Made by a program: the position numbers and the translations under genes
Part shown: in pieces, positions 17,071 to 24,008 of the stretch
Position numbering within the stretch: position 1 is the stretch's first letter
Layout of the letters: each line of letters starts with the position of its first letter
IMG/VR virus record: IMGVR_UViG_3300025789_001553
Location: 18,477-82,476 of that record
DNA length: 64,000 nt
Origin: a virus
Direction: 5' to 3' (one strand)
Notes under the pieces: model-generated
What the model saw: the letters and a program-made list of their open reading frames with translations, nothing else
The model's database searches: none
Told to the model about the DNA's origin: nothing

Positions 17071-17496
17071 ATGAGAGACAAATTAATATTATTATTTAAA
17101 TCATTAACCGTAACTGTGGCTATATCTGCCTTAATAGGTGGAACAGTTGCTTATTTCGGCCACCCATTTTGGATGTGGTTTGTAGTAGCATTTATCGGTC
17201 AATTCTTGGTATCTTATATTTCTAATTCGTTTTTAGAATATAAAGCATTAAGAGAAGCAAGAGCTCTCAAGATAAGAGAGGCTCAAATAGCTGAACAAAA
17301 TACAATGAGAGTATCTTGTGCATCCTGTAAAAAAGAAAGTAATGTTATTGTATTCACTAATCAAGAAAATAGATTTAACTGTGGGTTTTGTAATGCTAAA
17401 AATTCTGTTTATTTAGTTGCAGAAACCGCTTTAGTAACAGACCCTATTTACGATGCGTCAGCACTTAAAAATATTTCATTAAATGGAAACCAATAA
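17071..17496 (+). CDS. Membrane protein with C-terminal zinc ribbon
   Basis: A 141-residue protein with two predicted transmembrane helices (about residues 10-28, VTVAISALIGGTVAYF, and 33-52, MWFVVAFIGQFLVSYI). A charged helix follows, then a soluble tail carrying two CxxC pairs (CASC and CGFC) about 23 residues apart, typical of a zinc ribbon. A strong ribosome site (AGGGGA) lies just upstream. Probably anchored in the inner membrane with the ribbon in the cytoplasm. Function unknown. Confidence 0.65.
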   Translation: MRDKLILLFKSLTVTVAISALIGGTVAYFGHPFWMWFVVAFIGQFLVSYISNSFLEYKALREARALKIREAQIAEQNTMRVSCASCKKESNVIVFTNQENRFNCGFCNAKNSVYLVAETALVTDPIYDASALKNISLNGNQ

Positions 17497-17773
17497 TACA
17501 AATAAAGTATCACTTTACGAATTTAGCCGTTGGGCTGCTCTAATGGAAGCTGTAAATATTATAGCCGATAAATGCGAAGATAGGGGCATTGATTTTAATA
17601 GCCAAGAAGGCATGAAATATATTAAGCCATTAGATATTCAAGACTACGTTAATATACGTACTGATGCGTTAATGACTAAAATTAAAACAGCACGTACAAT
17701 CGAAAAGAACCTTAATAATATCAAATGCCTACAAATAGAAAAACAATTAAAACACTTGGAAGTTGTAGGGTAG
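17483..17773 (+). CDS. Hypothetical protein, 96 aa
   Basis: Not recognised. A helical, soluble protein (YEFSRWAALMEAVNIIADKC...) that overlaps the membrane-protein gene by 14 bases and the ClpP-like gene by 49 bases in another frame. The long overlap suggests coupled translation with the protease. No motif found. Confidence 0.58.
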   Translation: METNNTNKVSLYEFSRWAALMEAVNIIADKCEDRGIDFNSQEGMKYIKPLDIQDYVNIRTDALMTKIKTARTIEKNLNNIKCLQIEKQLKHLEVVG

Positions 17774-18288
17774 TACGTCTCTCAGGTGAGATTACTGAAG
17801 AGCTGGCTAATAAGATTATTGACCAGCTTATCAAGTATGACAAAAAAAGCAATAAAGACATTTTATTGCTTATTGACTCCCCTGGTGGTGATATAGATGC
17901 AACGCTTTCAATATACCAAATTATACAGTTATTAAGATGTAATGTAGCAACTTTAGCATTATCTAATGCTGCCTCTGCTGCTGCAGTACTCTTAGCGTGT
18001 GGAAAATTAGGTAAACGTATGGTAATGGAGCACAGTATTGTTATGCTACATGATATTAGTCAAGCAATGACAGAAGACTATCATAGAGTGTTAGAGAACG
18101 AATTAATATCGTTGCGTCTTTCTAAAGATATATTAAATACTATTTTACATAAACAAAATGTTAAAAAGCCTTTAGATTTGCTAAAACCGGAAGCAACCTA
18201 TATGCTTGGTAAACAAGCTGTTGAGCGTGGCTTAGCAGACTATGTTATAAAAGACTTTAATGAACTTTACAATATAACCGTTATATGA
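17725..18288 (+). CDS. clpP: ClpP-like serine protease, catalytic acid apparently missing
   Basis: A ClpP-fold protease, likely part of a barrel-shaped degradation or processing complex. Visible: LLLIDSPGGDIDATLSIY (oxyanion-loop GG), nucleophile Ser in SNAASAAAVLLACG (S84) and His in VMLHDIS (H109), the same 25-residue spacing as S97-H122 in E. coli ClpP. The catalytic Asp (D171 in E. coli) is not found: the aligned region reads LLKPEATYMLGKQAVERGLAD, with no Asp where expected and E156 the nearest acid. Length 187, like mature ClpP. It could be a head-maturation protease, a modulator of host ClpP, or a protease with a changed active site. Confidence 0.85.
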   Translation: MPTNRKTIKTLGSCRVVRLSGEITEELANKIIDQLIKYDKKSNKDILLLIDSPGGDIDATLSIYQIIQLLRCNVATLALSNAASAAAVLLACGKLGKRMVMEHSIVMLHDISQAMTEDYHRVLENELISLRLSKDILNTILHKQNVKKPLDLLKPEATYMLGKQAVERGLADYVIKDFNELYNITVI

Positions 18289-18539
18289 ACAACCCTGAAT
18301 TTGTAATACTCGATTCTTCAATTAAGTACATGCATGCTCGTAATGTGCTTGAAGAAGGCCTGTTTTACTGTGATAATAATACGTGGTCCCGTAATTTAGA
18401 ACGCGCTGTTAAATATTCCGATTCTAACAGTGCAGTTGACATAGCAAAGAAGCTTCAAGCTGAAGAGAATCTACCTAAAAGAGTGCTTTTAGTACAGAGA
18501 AACGGTAACAATATAAATGTAGGAGATGTTAAGTTTTAG
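18285..18539 (+). CDS. Hypothetical protein, 84 aa
   Basis: Not recognised. The ATG overlaps the ClpP-like stop (ATGA), so it is coupled to the protease. A small alpha/beta protein (FVILDSSIKYMHARNVLEEG ... KRVLLVQRNGNNINVGDVKF). A partner or substrate adaptor of the protease is conceivable from position only. Confidence 0.55.
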   Translation: MNNPEFVILDSSIKYMHARNVLEEGLFYCDNNTWSRNLERAVKYSDSNSAVDIAKKLQAEENLPKRVLLVQRNGNNINVGDVKF

Positions 18540-18573
18540 TGGATTTATACTTGTTTGTAGTTAATATTATATT

Positions 18574-18870
18574 ATGATCCTTAAATTAACGAACGCTTTT
18601 CCTGCTTATAGAGATAAATCTGTTATTATTAATACAGACTTTATTGTAAATGCACTTGAAAATTCAATTACAAGAGATGATGGCACGATAGAGAACGTAA
18701 CAACTGTTCACTGCCCCCCGCATGGTGTTTGGGAAGTTAAAGAAACTCCAGACGAGATATTTGCCATGATTAACGGTAACACAACAAAAGTATCTCAACC
18801 TGTAACTACTTTACTTGAAGAAACTACTGCACCAAAAGCAACCACTAAAAAGACACGTAAGAAGTCTTAA
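18574..18870 (+). CDS. Hypothetical protein, 98 aa
   Basis: Not recognised. Beta-rich N-terminal two-thirds (VIINTDFIVNALENSITRDDG..., TTVHCPPHGVWEVKET) and a Thr/Lys-rich basic tail (APKATTKKTRKKS). The upstream gap (TTAATATTATATTATG) is promoter-like. Its TAA abuts exactly the stop of the convergent GT17 gene on the other strand. Confidence 0.58.
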   Translation: MILKLTNAFPAYRDKSVIINTDFIVNALENSITRDDGTIENVTTVHCPPHGVWEVKETPDEIFAMINGNTTKVSQPVTTLLEETTAPKATTKKTRKKS

Positions 18871-19647
18871 TTAGTTTTTACAATATTGCAGCATGTGCAC
18901 GTATTTGGGTAGATACGTCTCATGCTGTATGTGATCAAATTCCATATTTGATCTAAAGAATATATCTTTACCCTGTTCTATAGCTTCTTTAATTTTTTCC
19001 GGGTCAGTGTATTTTGCGTTGTTATATTCTTGGTGAGAAAAGTTTTTAATTTTTCTTATTATTGCATTTACATCCCCGAAATAAGAAAAGTGCCAACCGG
19101 TTACTTGGTTGTGTAATGTAATATCAGCTATAGTAAATCTACTATTTCTAAGCTGTTGCATGTCTGAACCTGATTGTGTAAAAGTAGCTGCATCTACTAC
19201 TACAGTACCAGGCCACAGGTTTTTACATCTGCATTTTGTATTATAATAATAAAAGTGTTGTAAGAACTTATATTGACCGTGTAAATTTGCATTACGTAAT
19301 TGTTTTAACACATTAGTATCAGGTATTTCGTCTACGTCTGATAATAATATTAGGTCATCATTGTTTAATACAGGTAAACCAGTTTGTAAGAATTTTCTTT
19401 GACCTATTTCATTAGCCCATGCATCTGTAGAAGAATATAGCATATTGTTAGGTACATATTTTATTTTATCTGAAAACACTACAAACTTTTCAGCTATTTT
19501 AGGATAAAGTAGTTCTTTCTTATCTCCTTTAAATGTATACTCGCATTCAGTAATAATAAAAAGATCTACGTGGTCATATAATTCATGTAACCGAAAATTT
19601 AACATATCGGATTCCCCATTATACATTATACAATCATAAATATTCAT
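18871..19647 (-). CDS. Glycosyltransferase family 17-like
   Basis: Resembles GT17 (beta-1,4-mannosyl-glycoprotein N-acetylglucosaminyltransferase family). Signature stretches: IYDCIMYNGESDMLNFRLHEL at the N-terminus, HVDLFIITECEYTFKGDKK, and LILLSDVDEIP, with a DxD metal and nucleotide-sugar site. A 258-residue cytoplasmic enzyme without a signal. It is the only minus-strand gene in this part, facing the replication genes, and so may be a separate insertion. It probably acts together with the glycan island at 25-31.6 kb. Acceptor unknown. Confidence 0.8.
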   Translation of the reverse strand: MNIYDCIMYNGESDMLNFRLHELYDHVDLFIITECEYTFKGDKKELLYPKIAEKFVVFSDKIKYVPNNMLYSSTDAWANEIGQRKFLQTGLPVLNNDDLILLSDVDEIPDTNVLKQLRNANLHGQYKFLQHFYYYNTKCRCKNLWPGTVVVDAATFTQSGSDMQQLRNSRFTIADITLHNQVTGWHFSYFGDVNAIIRKIKNFSHQEYNNAKYTDPEKIKEAIEQGKDIFFRSNMEFDHIQHETYLPKYVHMLQYCKN

Positions 19648-19681
19648 ACTTGTTAATTACCATTAGTTTGTAAATAATATA

Positions 19682-19873
19682 GTGGTATTAATACGTAGAG
19701 CTTCTAAAGACGGTAAAGACTATACTGTCCTAATGTTAAAAGGTGAAGAACCTAAATGGGTTCTTACAACTAACTATGAACATATGCGTATAATGCAAAT
19801 ATTCAAACAAGATAAATTTTATGAAGGTATCGAAAATGATTTCGTAGACTTTAAAGAAATACTGGATAAATAG
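19682..19873 (+). CDS. Small hypothetical protein, 63 aa
   Basis: Not recognised. GTG start at 19682 behind a TAAATAATATA leader (19671-19681) that resembles a late-promoter box. The protein is a plausible small alpha/beta fold (MVLIRRASKDGKDYTVLML, then a helical C-terminus). It ends 7 bases before tRNA-Gly. Confidence 0.5.
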   Translation: MVLIRRASKDGKDYTVLMLKGEEPKWVLTTNYEHMRIMQIFKQDKFYEGIENDFVDFKEILDK

Positions 19874-19880
19874 ATAATAT

Positions 19881-19955
19881 GCGGGGTTAATTCAGTGGTA
19901 GAATATCTGCTTGCCAAGCAGGATGTCGGCGGTTCGAGCCCGCCACTCCGCTCCA
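19881..19955 (+). tRNA. tRNA-Gly (anticodon GCC)
   Basis: A full cloverleaf. The acceptor stem GCGGGGT pairs with ACTCCGC with one G-U, and the anticodon stem-loop CTGC-TTGCCAA-GCAG has anticodon GCC. The T-arm contains GGTTCGAGCC and the 3' CCA is encoded. It reads GGC/GGU glycine codons. Confidence 0.95.
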
Positions 19956-19964
19956 ATTCCTATT

Positions 19965-20189
19965 ATGAACAGTCACCTCATATCTTTATTAAAAGCTACT
20001 ACCTACAGAGTGTTAGGTAGTCTTGCAACATTTTTAATTAGCTACCTTTTAACAAAGCGTGCTGACCTGTCTTTAGGTATAGCGGGTATAGATTTTTTTG
20101 GTAAAATAGCATTATACTATTTACACGACAGAGTGTGGAGTGTAATACTCGCTAAAAAAACTAAAAAACCTAAAAAAGTAAAAGTTTAA
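19965..20189 (+). CDS. DUF2061-like small membrane protein
   Basis: A 74-residue protein with KATTYRVLGSLATFLISYLLT, GIAGIDFFGKIALYYLHDRVW and a lysine-rich tail, matching the DUF2061 family of small predicted membrane proteins. One or two transmembrane helices are expected. I chose ATG 19965, right after the tRNA, over an earlier start inside the tRNA gene. Its stop codon shares bases with the stop of the convergent gene on the minus strand. Molecular role unknown. Confidence 0.75.
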   Translation: MNSHLISLLKATTYRVLGSLATFLISYLLTKRADLSLGIAGIDFFGKIALYYLHDRVWSVILAKKTKKPKKVKV

Positions 20190-20599
20190 ATCTTTAAACT
20201 TTCAGGTTTGGTAGCACGAATATATACCTCGCCCCAAACTTCTAACTCCCCCATAAGAGCTTGAAACTCTTTTTGAGATAATTTATCTAAATTTGCTAAC
20301 TTAGCATAAACCTCTTCTGCCATTTTTTTATAGTGAGCATTTGCTTTATCGCAATCTTTATTAGGATCTTTTTCCATTTTCTCACATTCTGCATAAGGTT
20401 TAGCTTTAGCAGCAAAATGAATAGCTGTTAATGTAGCAAAACCACCCTTTTCTTTTGAACTATGTGCAATCTTAGCAGCTCCAGCAGCTCTTTTTTCTAA
20501 GAATTGCTTCAATGCTTCTTCTGTTTCGGGTTCAGGTTGAACACGTTTTTCAAGCATTAATTGATACTGTTCTGCTAAAACTTTAAGCTGGCTATTCAT
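20186..20599 (-). CDS. Hypothetical protein, 137 aa, with N-terminal LxxLAExY helix
   Basis: Not recognised. A Lys/Glu/Ala-rich helical protein. The N-terminus (MNSQLKVLAEQYQLM) is like those of two other proteins here (MPNVKLLAEKYNVV at 48452 and MPNELKLLSEKYTQI at 50096), which suggests a shared targeting or assembly peptide. Two cysteines (AECEKMEKDPNKDCDK) could form a metal or disulphide site. It overlaps the convergent DUF2061 gene by four bases and is divergent from the tmRNA. Possibly a head-internal protein; inference only. Confidence 0.6.
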   Translation of the reverse strand: MNSQLKVLAEQYQLMLEKRVQPEPETEEALKQFLEKRAAGAAKIAHSSKEKGGFATLTAIHFAAKAKPYAECEKMEKDPNKDCDKANAHYKKMAEEVYAKLANLDKLSQKEFQALMGELEVWGEVYIRATKPESLKI

Positions 20600-20643
20600 G
20601 GTAAATATATTATATTACTTATTGTTCTTTAACATATTTTAAT

Positions 20644-21026
20644 GGGCCTGTACCAGATTCGACTCTGTGGCAGATGTATTAGAAGCAAGCAGGATTAGTA
20701 AATCCTTTATAAATTACTACAAAAACAAACGGCATTATTCAAAGCCTCAAGAACGCAGTCGCTTCTGTAATGGATTCATTCAATACAAGCGAAAGCTTCG
20801 CACTCGCAGCTGCTTAAGCTCGATCGGTTGTAGTATAGATTCTCGCTATATATTATAACCGTCATTTAGCGAGACTGACTATTCAATGGTAGTAGAATAG
20901 CAGGAACACTACCAAACAACTTGTATATCAGCACTATGGATATACATTTTATTAATAGTGCTAAGCTTGTAGAAACTGATAAGAACGCTACGGAACACAG
21001 GGGTGCAACTCCCCTCAGGTCCACCA
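20644..21026 (+). ncRNA. ssrA: tmRNA (ssrA), one-piece
   Basis: Rescues stalled ribosomes by trans-translation. The 5' end GGGCCTG pairs with CAGGTCC at 21016-21022, giving a seven-bp acceptor stem followed by A and an encoded CCA (21024-21026). A T-arm (AGGGG-TGCAACT-CCCCT) precedes it. The tag reading frame begins near GCT at 20761, after CAGTC, which aligns with the TAGTC before the resume codon of E. coli tmRNA. It ends at TAA 20815-20817 and encodes ASVMDSFNTSESFALAAA. Both tRNA halves flank the tag, so it is the one-piece form. It opens an RNA cluster with three tRNAs downstream. The tag start is inferred from E. coli. Confidence 0.92.
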
Positions 21027-21030
21027 TTTT

Positions 21031-21146
21031 ACGGCTGTTAAGGTGACACTATAGGGATCAAGGATGTAAACTTTTTTCACCTTTCTGTTTACGGTATCAA
21101 CGAATTGGCACTCGAGCTTGCAACCTATAGCCGTTACATTTTTTTT
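21031..21146 (+). ncRNA. Candidate structured RNA with a pseudoknot
   Basis: Between tmRNA and tRNA-Tyr. ACGGCTG (21031-21037) can pair with TAGCCGT (21128-21134) as a seven-bp closing stem. Inside it, AAGGTGA (21040-21046) pairs with TCACCTT (21077-21083), and GTAAAC (21066-21071) with GTTTAC (21087-21092). The order A-B-A'-B' is an H-type pseudoknot. CTATAGG (21049-21055) could also pair with CCTATAG (21124-21130) as an alternative state. A T-run at 21139-21146 follows. No tRNA T-arm or CCA is present. Function unknown. Confidence 0.4.
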
Positions 21147-21231
21147 GGGTATATCGTATAGCGGCAATTACGGCAGACTGTAAATCTGCTGCCTCTCGGC
21201 TTCCTTGGTTCGAGTCCAAGTGTACCCACCA
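21147..21231 (+). tRNA. tRNA-Tyr (anticodon GTA)
   Basis: Acceptor GGGTATA / TGTACCC, anticodon stem-loop GCAGA-CTGTAAA-TCTGC (GTA), a long class II variable region as expected for bacterial tRNA-Tyr, T-arm CTTGG-TTCGAGT-CCAAG and encoded CCA. It directly follows a T-run. Confidence 0.94.
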
Positions 21232-21235
21232 TTTT

Positions 21236-21310
21236 ACGGACGTGGTATAACGGTCGTGCAACAGTCTCCAAAACTGTCTTATGAGGGTTCAACTCCTTCC
21301 GTCCGTGCCA
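21236..21310 (+). tRNA. tRNA-Trp (anticodon CCA)
   Basis: Acceptor ACGGACG / CGTCCGT, anticodon stem-loop CAGT-CTCCAAA-ACTG with anticodon CCA, T-arm with GGGTTCAACTCC and encoded 3' CCA. It lies four bases after tRNA-Tyr. Confidence 0.94.
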
Positions 21311-21317
21311 TTTTTTT

Positions 21318-21392
21318 GCCCCTATCGTCTAACGGTTAGGACATCGGATTTTCATTTCGCTAATCGCGGTTCGATTCCGCGTAGGGGTACCA
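21318..21392 (+). tRNA. tRNA-Glu (anticodon TTC)
   Basis: Acceptor GCCCCTA / TAGGGGT (first pair G-U), anticodon loop TTTTCAT with anticodon TTC, T-arm GCGG-TTCGATT-CCGC and encoded CCA. Alignment with E. coli tRNA-Glu shows one mismatch at the top of the anticodon stem (TCGGA against TTCGC). Confidence 0.9.
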
Positions 21393-21472
21393 GTTTGTAA
21401 GTATTTAAAAATACTATAGAAATGATAGTTTATTCCTATGGATTTTTTCAATATTATATAAGAAACCTTAAC

Positions 21473-21480
21473 TAAGTATT
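21473..21480 (+). promoter_or_regulatory. Late-promoter-like TAAGTATT box
   Basis: Exact TAAGTATT, the same box found before many structural genes. It is followed by a TGCTGG/CCAGCA hairpin and a GC-rich patch before the small ORF at 21548. A second TAAGTATT lies at 21398-21405 just after tRNA-Glu. Confidence 0.4.
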
Positions 21481-21547
21481 TGTGCTGGTGACATTATCCA
21501 GCATAACAACCAAAGCCCCCGGGCGGCGGTTCTCAACAAAACAACAC

Positions 21548-21733
21548 ATGCAAGTATTAATTATAACAAGTTATCTTGCTGTTGGTGGTCTTGTTAGACT
21601 CGCATACGAGGACTATAAGATAGGTAACAGTAAGACAAAGTCAAAGTTCGTTGAAAATATTAAAAAGTTTTGGAAAGGGTTTAAGGCAGCTTGGAAAGAA
21701 GCTATCTCAGCCCCACACCAACACTTATTTTAA
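21548..21733 (+). CDS. Small membrane-associated hypothetical protein, 61 aa
   Basis: Starts at ATG 21548 (MQVLIITSYLAVGGLVRLAYEDY). It has one N-terminal hydrophobic helix and a basic amphipathic C-terminal half (FVENIKKFWKGFKAAWKEAI) rich in Lys and Trp, an arrangement seen in small membrane-active proteins. A strong terminator follows. The long leader from 21393, with a hairpin and a GC-rich stretch, suggests control of translation. Possibly a lysis or host-takeover factor; unproven. Confidence 0.55.
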   Translation: MQVLIITSYLAVGGLVRLAYEDYKIGNSKTKSKFVENIKKFWKGFKAAWKEAISAPHQHLF

Positions 21734-21756
21734 TATTATAAGTTAGAAAAACAATG

Positions 21757-21790
21757 CCCGGCTTGGAGTAATCTGAGCCGGGTTTTTTTT
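21757..21790 (+). terminator. Intrinsic terminator
   Basis: CCCGGCT / AGCCGGG hairpin (21757-21763 and 21776-21782) followed by eight T. It closes the tRNA/tmRNA and small membrane-protein region. Confidence 0.92.
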
Positions 21791-21822
21791 GATTTTTTAA
21801 CTATACATTATATATATTGAGT

Positions 21823-22485
21823 ATGGATCCAGCATCTTTAAAACAACAAGCACCGTTTGAACATTATGAAATATTTGACTTAAACATTTATGCATTATCG
21901 CGAGAAGTTATTGAAGGATATAGCGTGTTAGATCTGGGCGGTCATTATGGTTTATTTGCTAATGCTTGCAGTATGTGTAACCCTAAGAAAATTATTAGTG
22001 TAGAAGCTAACCATAATAATTTTAAAAAGTATTTAGATAATACTAAAGAATTACCTAATGTAAGGTGTATTAATGCAGCAGTTACCTCTAAACCGAACAA
22101 GATATTAACTATAAGCAATGAAAGCGGTAGCTCGATTGTAGGTAAAGGAGAACAGTTAGTTGCTTCTGTTACTCTTGAATCGTTATTAGAGTTATTTCAA
22201 CCAGATGAAAAATTACTACTAAAGATGGATATTGAAGGATGTGAGTATGAAATATTTTATAAAACACACCCTGACGTGTTTAAGAGATTTGATATGATTA
22301 AGTTAGAAGCTCACAACTTTAACCCTGATACTAAAGGAGATGAAGCAACTAAACTTAAAATGTATATTGAAGCATTAGGATTTCATGACACCGTAAATTT
22401 TCATGTTTTTTCTCCTGAATATGAAGACAAGTACAACGGGTTAAAAGTAGCGTGGTCTTACAATTTTGTTAAAAATAATTTATGA
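21823..22485 (+). CDS. FkbM-family SAM-dependent methyltransferase
   Basis: Methyltransferase of the FkbM type, which usually O-methylates sugars or secondary metabolites. Motif I is VLDLGGHYGLFA (SAM-binding GxG), followed by IISVEANHNNFKKY (acidic residue for the ribose) and LLKMDIEGCEYEIF, the FkbM D-x-E-G signature. I chose ATG 21823; a TTG six bases earlier is possible. It ends in an ATGA overlap with the next gene. Methylating a glycan made by the nearby glycosyltransferases is a plausible role. Confidence 0.82.
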   Translation: MDPASLKQQAPFEHYEIFDLNIYALSREVIEGYSVLDLGGHYGLFANACSMCNPKKIISVEANHNNFKKYLDNTKELPNVRCINAAVTSKPNKILTISNESGSSIVGKGEQLVASVTLESLLELFQPDEKLLLKMDIEGCEYEIFYKTHPDVFKRFDMIKLEAHNFNPDTKGDEATKLKMYIEALGFHDTVNFHVFSPEYEDKYNGLKVAWSYNFVKNNL

Positions 22486-23117
22486 GCAAATCAACATCAA
22501 TAGATATTAACTACCTGTCATATGCATGTGACAAGCAAGGCACGTGTGCATGGTCATTAAGTGCAGGTAGTTCAGATATAGTACAGGTACCTGCACCTAC
22601 TGATAACAGTACTGTGTTTTTGCCGTCTAATCCTACATCTTTTGCAAGTATACTTAAACTTGCAGATAATGCAATTATTAATCTTTCTGGTTTAGTGGTA
22701 GATCAAGCAAATGAAAATGCAGTAGATGCAAATAATAAAGTTTCAGCTACACTTGAAGGAGTGTTTGGTAATTCTACACCTGGTATCGGTAATCAAATTT
22801 TTAGCGTAAAAGGTAGTAGTAGTGTCAGTATTAGAGGTACGTTAAAAGGAGCGGGTAACCGATTAAAAGCTGATGTACTTGTAGATAACTGGTCAGATCA
22901 AGATTACGGGCCAAGCACAGTCGACTTAACACAAGCTAAACACGAAACAGGTAGAAAGATAAACGTAGTGTACCGTATCGGTTCAAGTAAGATAATAGGG
23001 AATTGCAATAAATTACTGTTACCTTCATTTGGTTTGACATTTTATTTTTATATCAAATTAATTGTTCGTAAAGTGATGAGTATCAAGCAGGGACAGAAGG
23101 GACCAAGCTGGCTTTAA
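22482..23117 (+). CDS. Hypothetical protein, 211 aa
   Basis: Not recognised. Coupled to the FkbM gene by an ATGA overlap. The first 150 residues are beta-rich and Ser/Asn/Gly-rich (SSSVSIRGTLKGAGNRLKADVLVDNW), like carbohydrate-binding or virion-surface domains. The C-terminus has a hydrophobic patch (LLPSFGLTFYFYIKLIV) and a basic tail that could associate with a membrane. No signal peptide. It may be a surface or decoration protein; unproven. Confidence 0.6.
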   Translation: MSKSTSIDINYLSYACDKQGTCAWSLSAGSSDIVQVPAPTDNSTVFLPSNPTSFASILKLADNAIINLSGLVVDQANENAVDANNKVSATLEGVFGNSTPGIGNQIFSVKGSSSVSIRGTLKGAGNRLKADVLVDNWSDQDYGPSTVDLTQAKHETGRKINVVYRIGSSKIIGNCNKLLLPSFGLTFYFYIKLIVRKVMSIKQGQKGPSWL

Positions 23118-23170
23118 AAATCCTAAATTAAAAAAATATTAAAAAAATTTGCTATTTGTTGATTATAATA

Positions 23171-23178
23171 TATAAATA
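23171..23178 (+). promoter_or_regulatory. T4-type late promoter TATAAATA
   Basis: Exact match to the T4 late promoter box TATAAATA, six bases before the ATG of the outer-membrane protein gene. If used as in T4, the transcript would be leaderless or almost so. A TATAAT lies just upstream at 23164-23169. Confidence 0.6.
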
Positions 23179-23184
23179 TAGCGT

Positions 23185-23952
23185 ATGAAGAAACTATTAA
23201 CATTCCTCGCATTAGTATCATTAACCGTAGCAGCTGTTGCTCAAACTGCAACAGTACTATCACCTGTTAAAGGTGTTAGCGTAAATGCTGGTTTTGATTC
23301 TAAGCTTATTGAACAAGGCGCAGTAACTGGCAACGATTATATCACTGCTGGTGTTGGTCTTGATGTATATAGCGTTGACTTAGCTGTTGAAACGTTTAGC
23401 CGTTATAATGGTTTAACGAAGTACAGTACCGCTACAGTAGCTGGTAAATCAGTTACAACTGCAAGCACAGATGCTTCCGGTTTAAAGCGTACTTACTTAA
23501 CAGCAGGTTATGTTTTTACATCAAATCTTGCTGACCTTACATTAGGTGCACAGCTCCGCCATGCTCAAGGTACAGAAACCTTAGTTGGTGGTTTATCCAA
23601 TGACACATTACCATTCGTTAAATTAAATGGTAAGCTTTTTGGTGGTGCTCTATTGTGGGACGGTATCGCTCTTGATGACACTAAGAACCGTAGCAACAAC
23701 TACGAAGCAAATCTTCGCCTACCATTAGGTGTTGGTTACGGCTTAAAAGTTGTTCCTGCAGTAGGTCTTGGTTTCAACGATCCAGGCGCAGCTACAATTG
23801 CAGCTCTTAAAGCAGACAAAAAGTATGCATCGGCTGGTATCGGTCTTGCATTCAAGGGCTTAGAAGCTAACCTATTCGCACAACGTGGCGATGTTACAAG
23901 CTCAGCAACACAAGTTACTGGTTATACAGTAGGTTATACCTACAAGTTCTAA
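23185..23952 (+). CDS. Outer-membrane beta-barrel protein with signal peptide
   Basis: A 255-residue secreted barrel. The Sec signal peptide is clear (MKKLLTFLALVSLTVAAVAQ, cleavage likely after AVAQ). The mature part is a series of alternating beta strands with Gly turns and ends in a terminal aromatic (GYTYKF), the recognition feature for barrel insertion by BAM. It would be exported to the outer membrane of a Gram-negative host. It has its own late-type promoter and terminator, so it is a separate unit, perhaps strongly expressed late. A role in superinfection exclusion or nutrient uptake is possible. It may come from a host porin-like gene. Confidence 0.82.
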   Translation: MKKLLTFLALVSLTVAAVAQTATVLSPVKGVSVNAGFDSKLIEQGAVTGNDYITAGVGLDVYSVDLAVETFSRYNGLTKYSTATVAGKSVTTASTDASGLKRTYLTAGYVFTSNLADLTLGAQLRHAQGTETLVGGLSNDTLPFVKLNGKLFGGALLWDGIALDDTKNRSNNYEANLRLPLGVGYGLKVVPAVGLGFNDPGAATIAALKADKKYASAGIGLAFKGLEANLFAQRGDVTSSATQVTGYTVGYTYKF

Positions 23953-23975
23953 TAAAACTTAGATATTAATCATTT

Positions 23976-24008
23976 AAAAACCTCTCATTTCGGTGAGAGG
24001 TTTTTTTT
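23976..24008. terminator. Intrinsic terminator, both strands
   Basis: ACCTCTCA / TGAGAGGT hairpin with A-tract before and T-tract after. It terminates the barrel gene. On the other strand it lies inside the last codons of the small gene ending at 23985, so it does not cleanly end that one. Confidence 0.85.

Noticed and set aside
20667-20858. A 63-codon open frame over the tmRNA
   Set aside because: It coincides with the tmRNA, whose ends and tag frame explain the sequence better.
21031-21146. A tRNA or preQ1 riboswitch between tmRNA and tRNA-Tyr
   Set aside because: A seven-bp closing stem is possible, but no anticodon arm, T-arm or CCA fits a tRNA. The preQ1 riboswitch consensus and an adjacent que gene are absent, so it is kept only as a structured RNA candidate.
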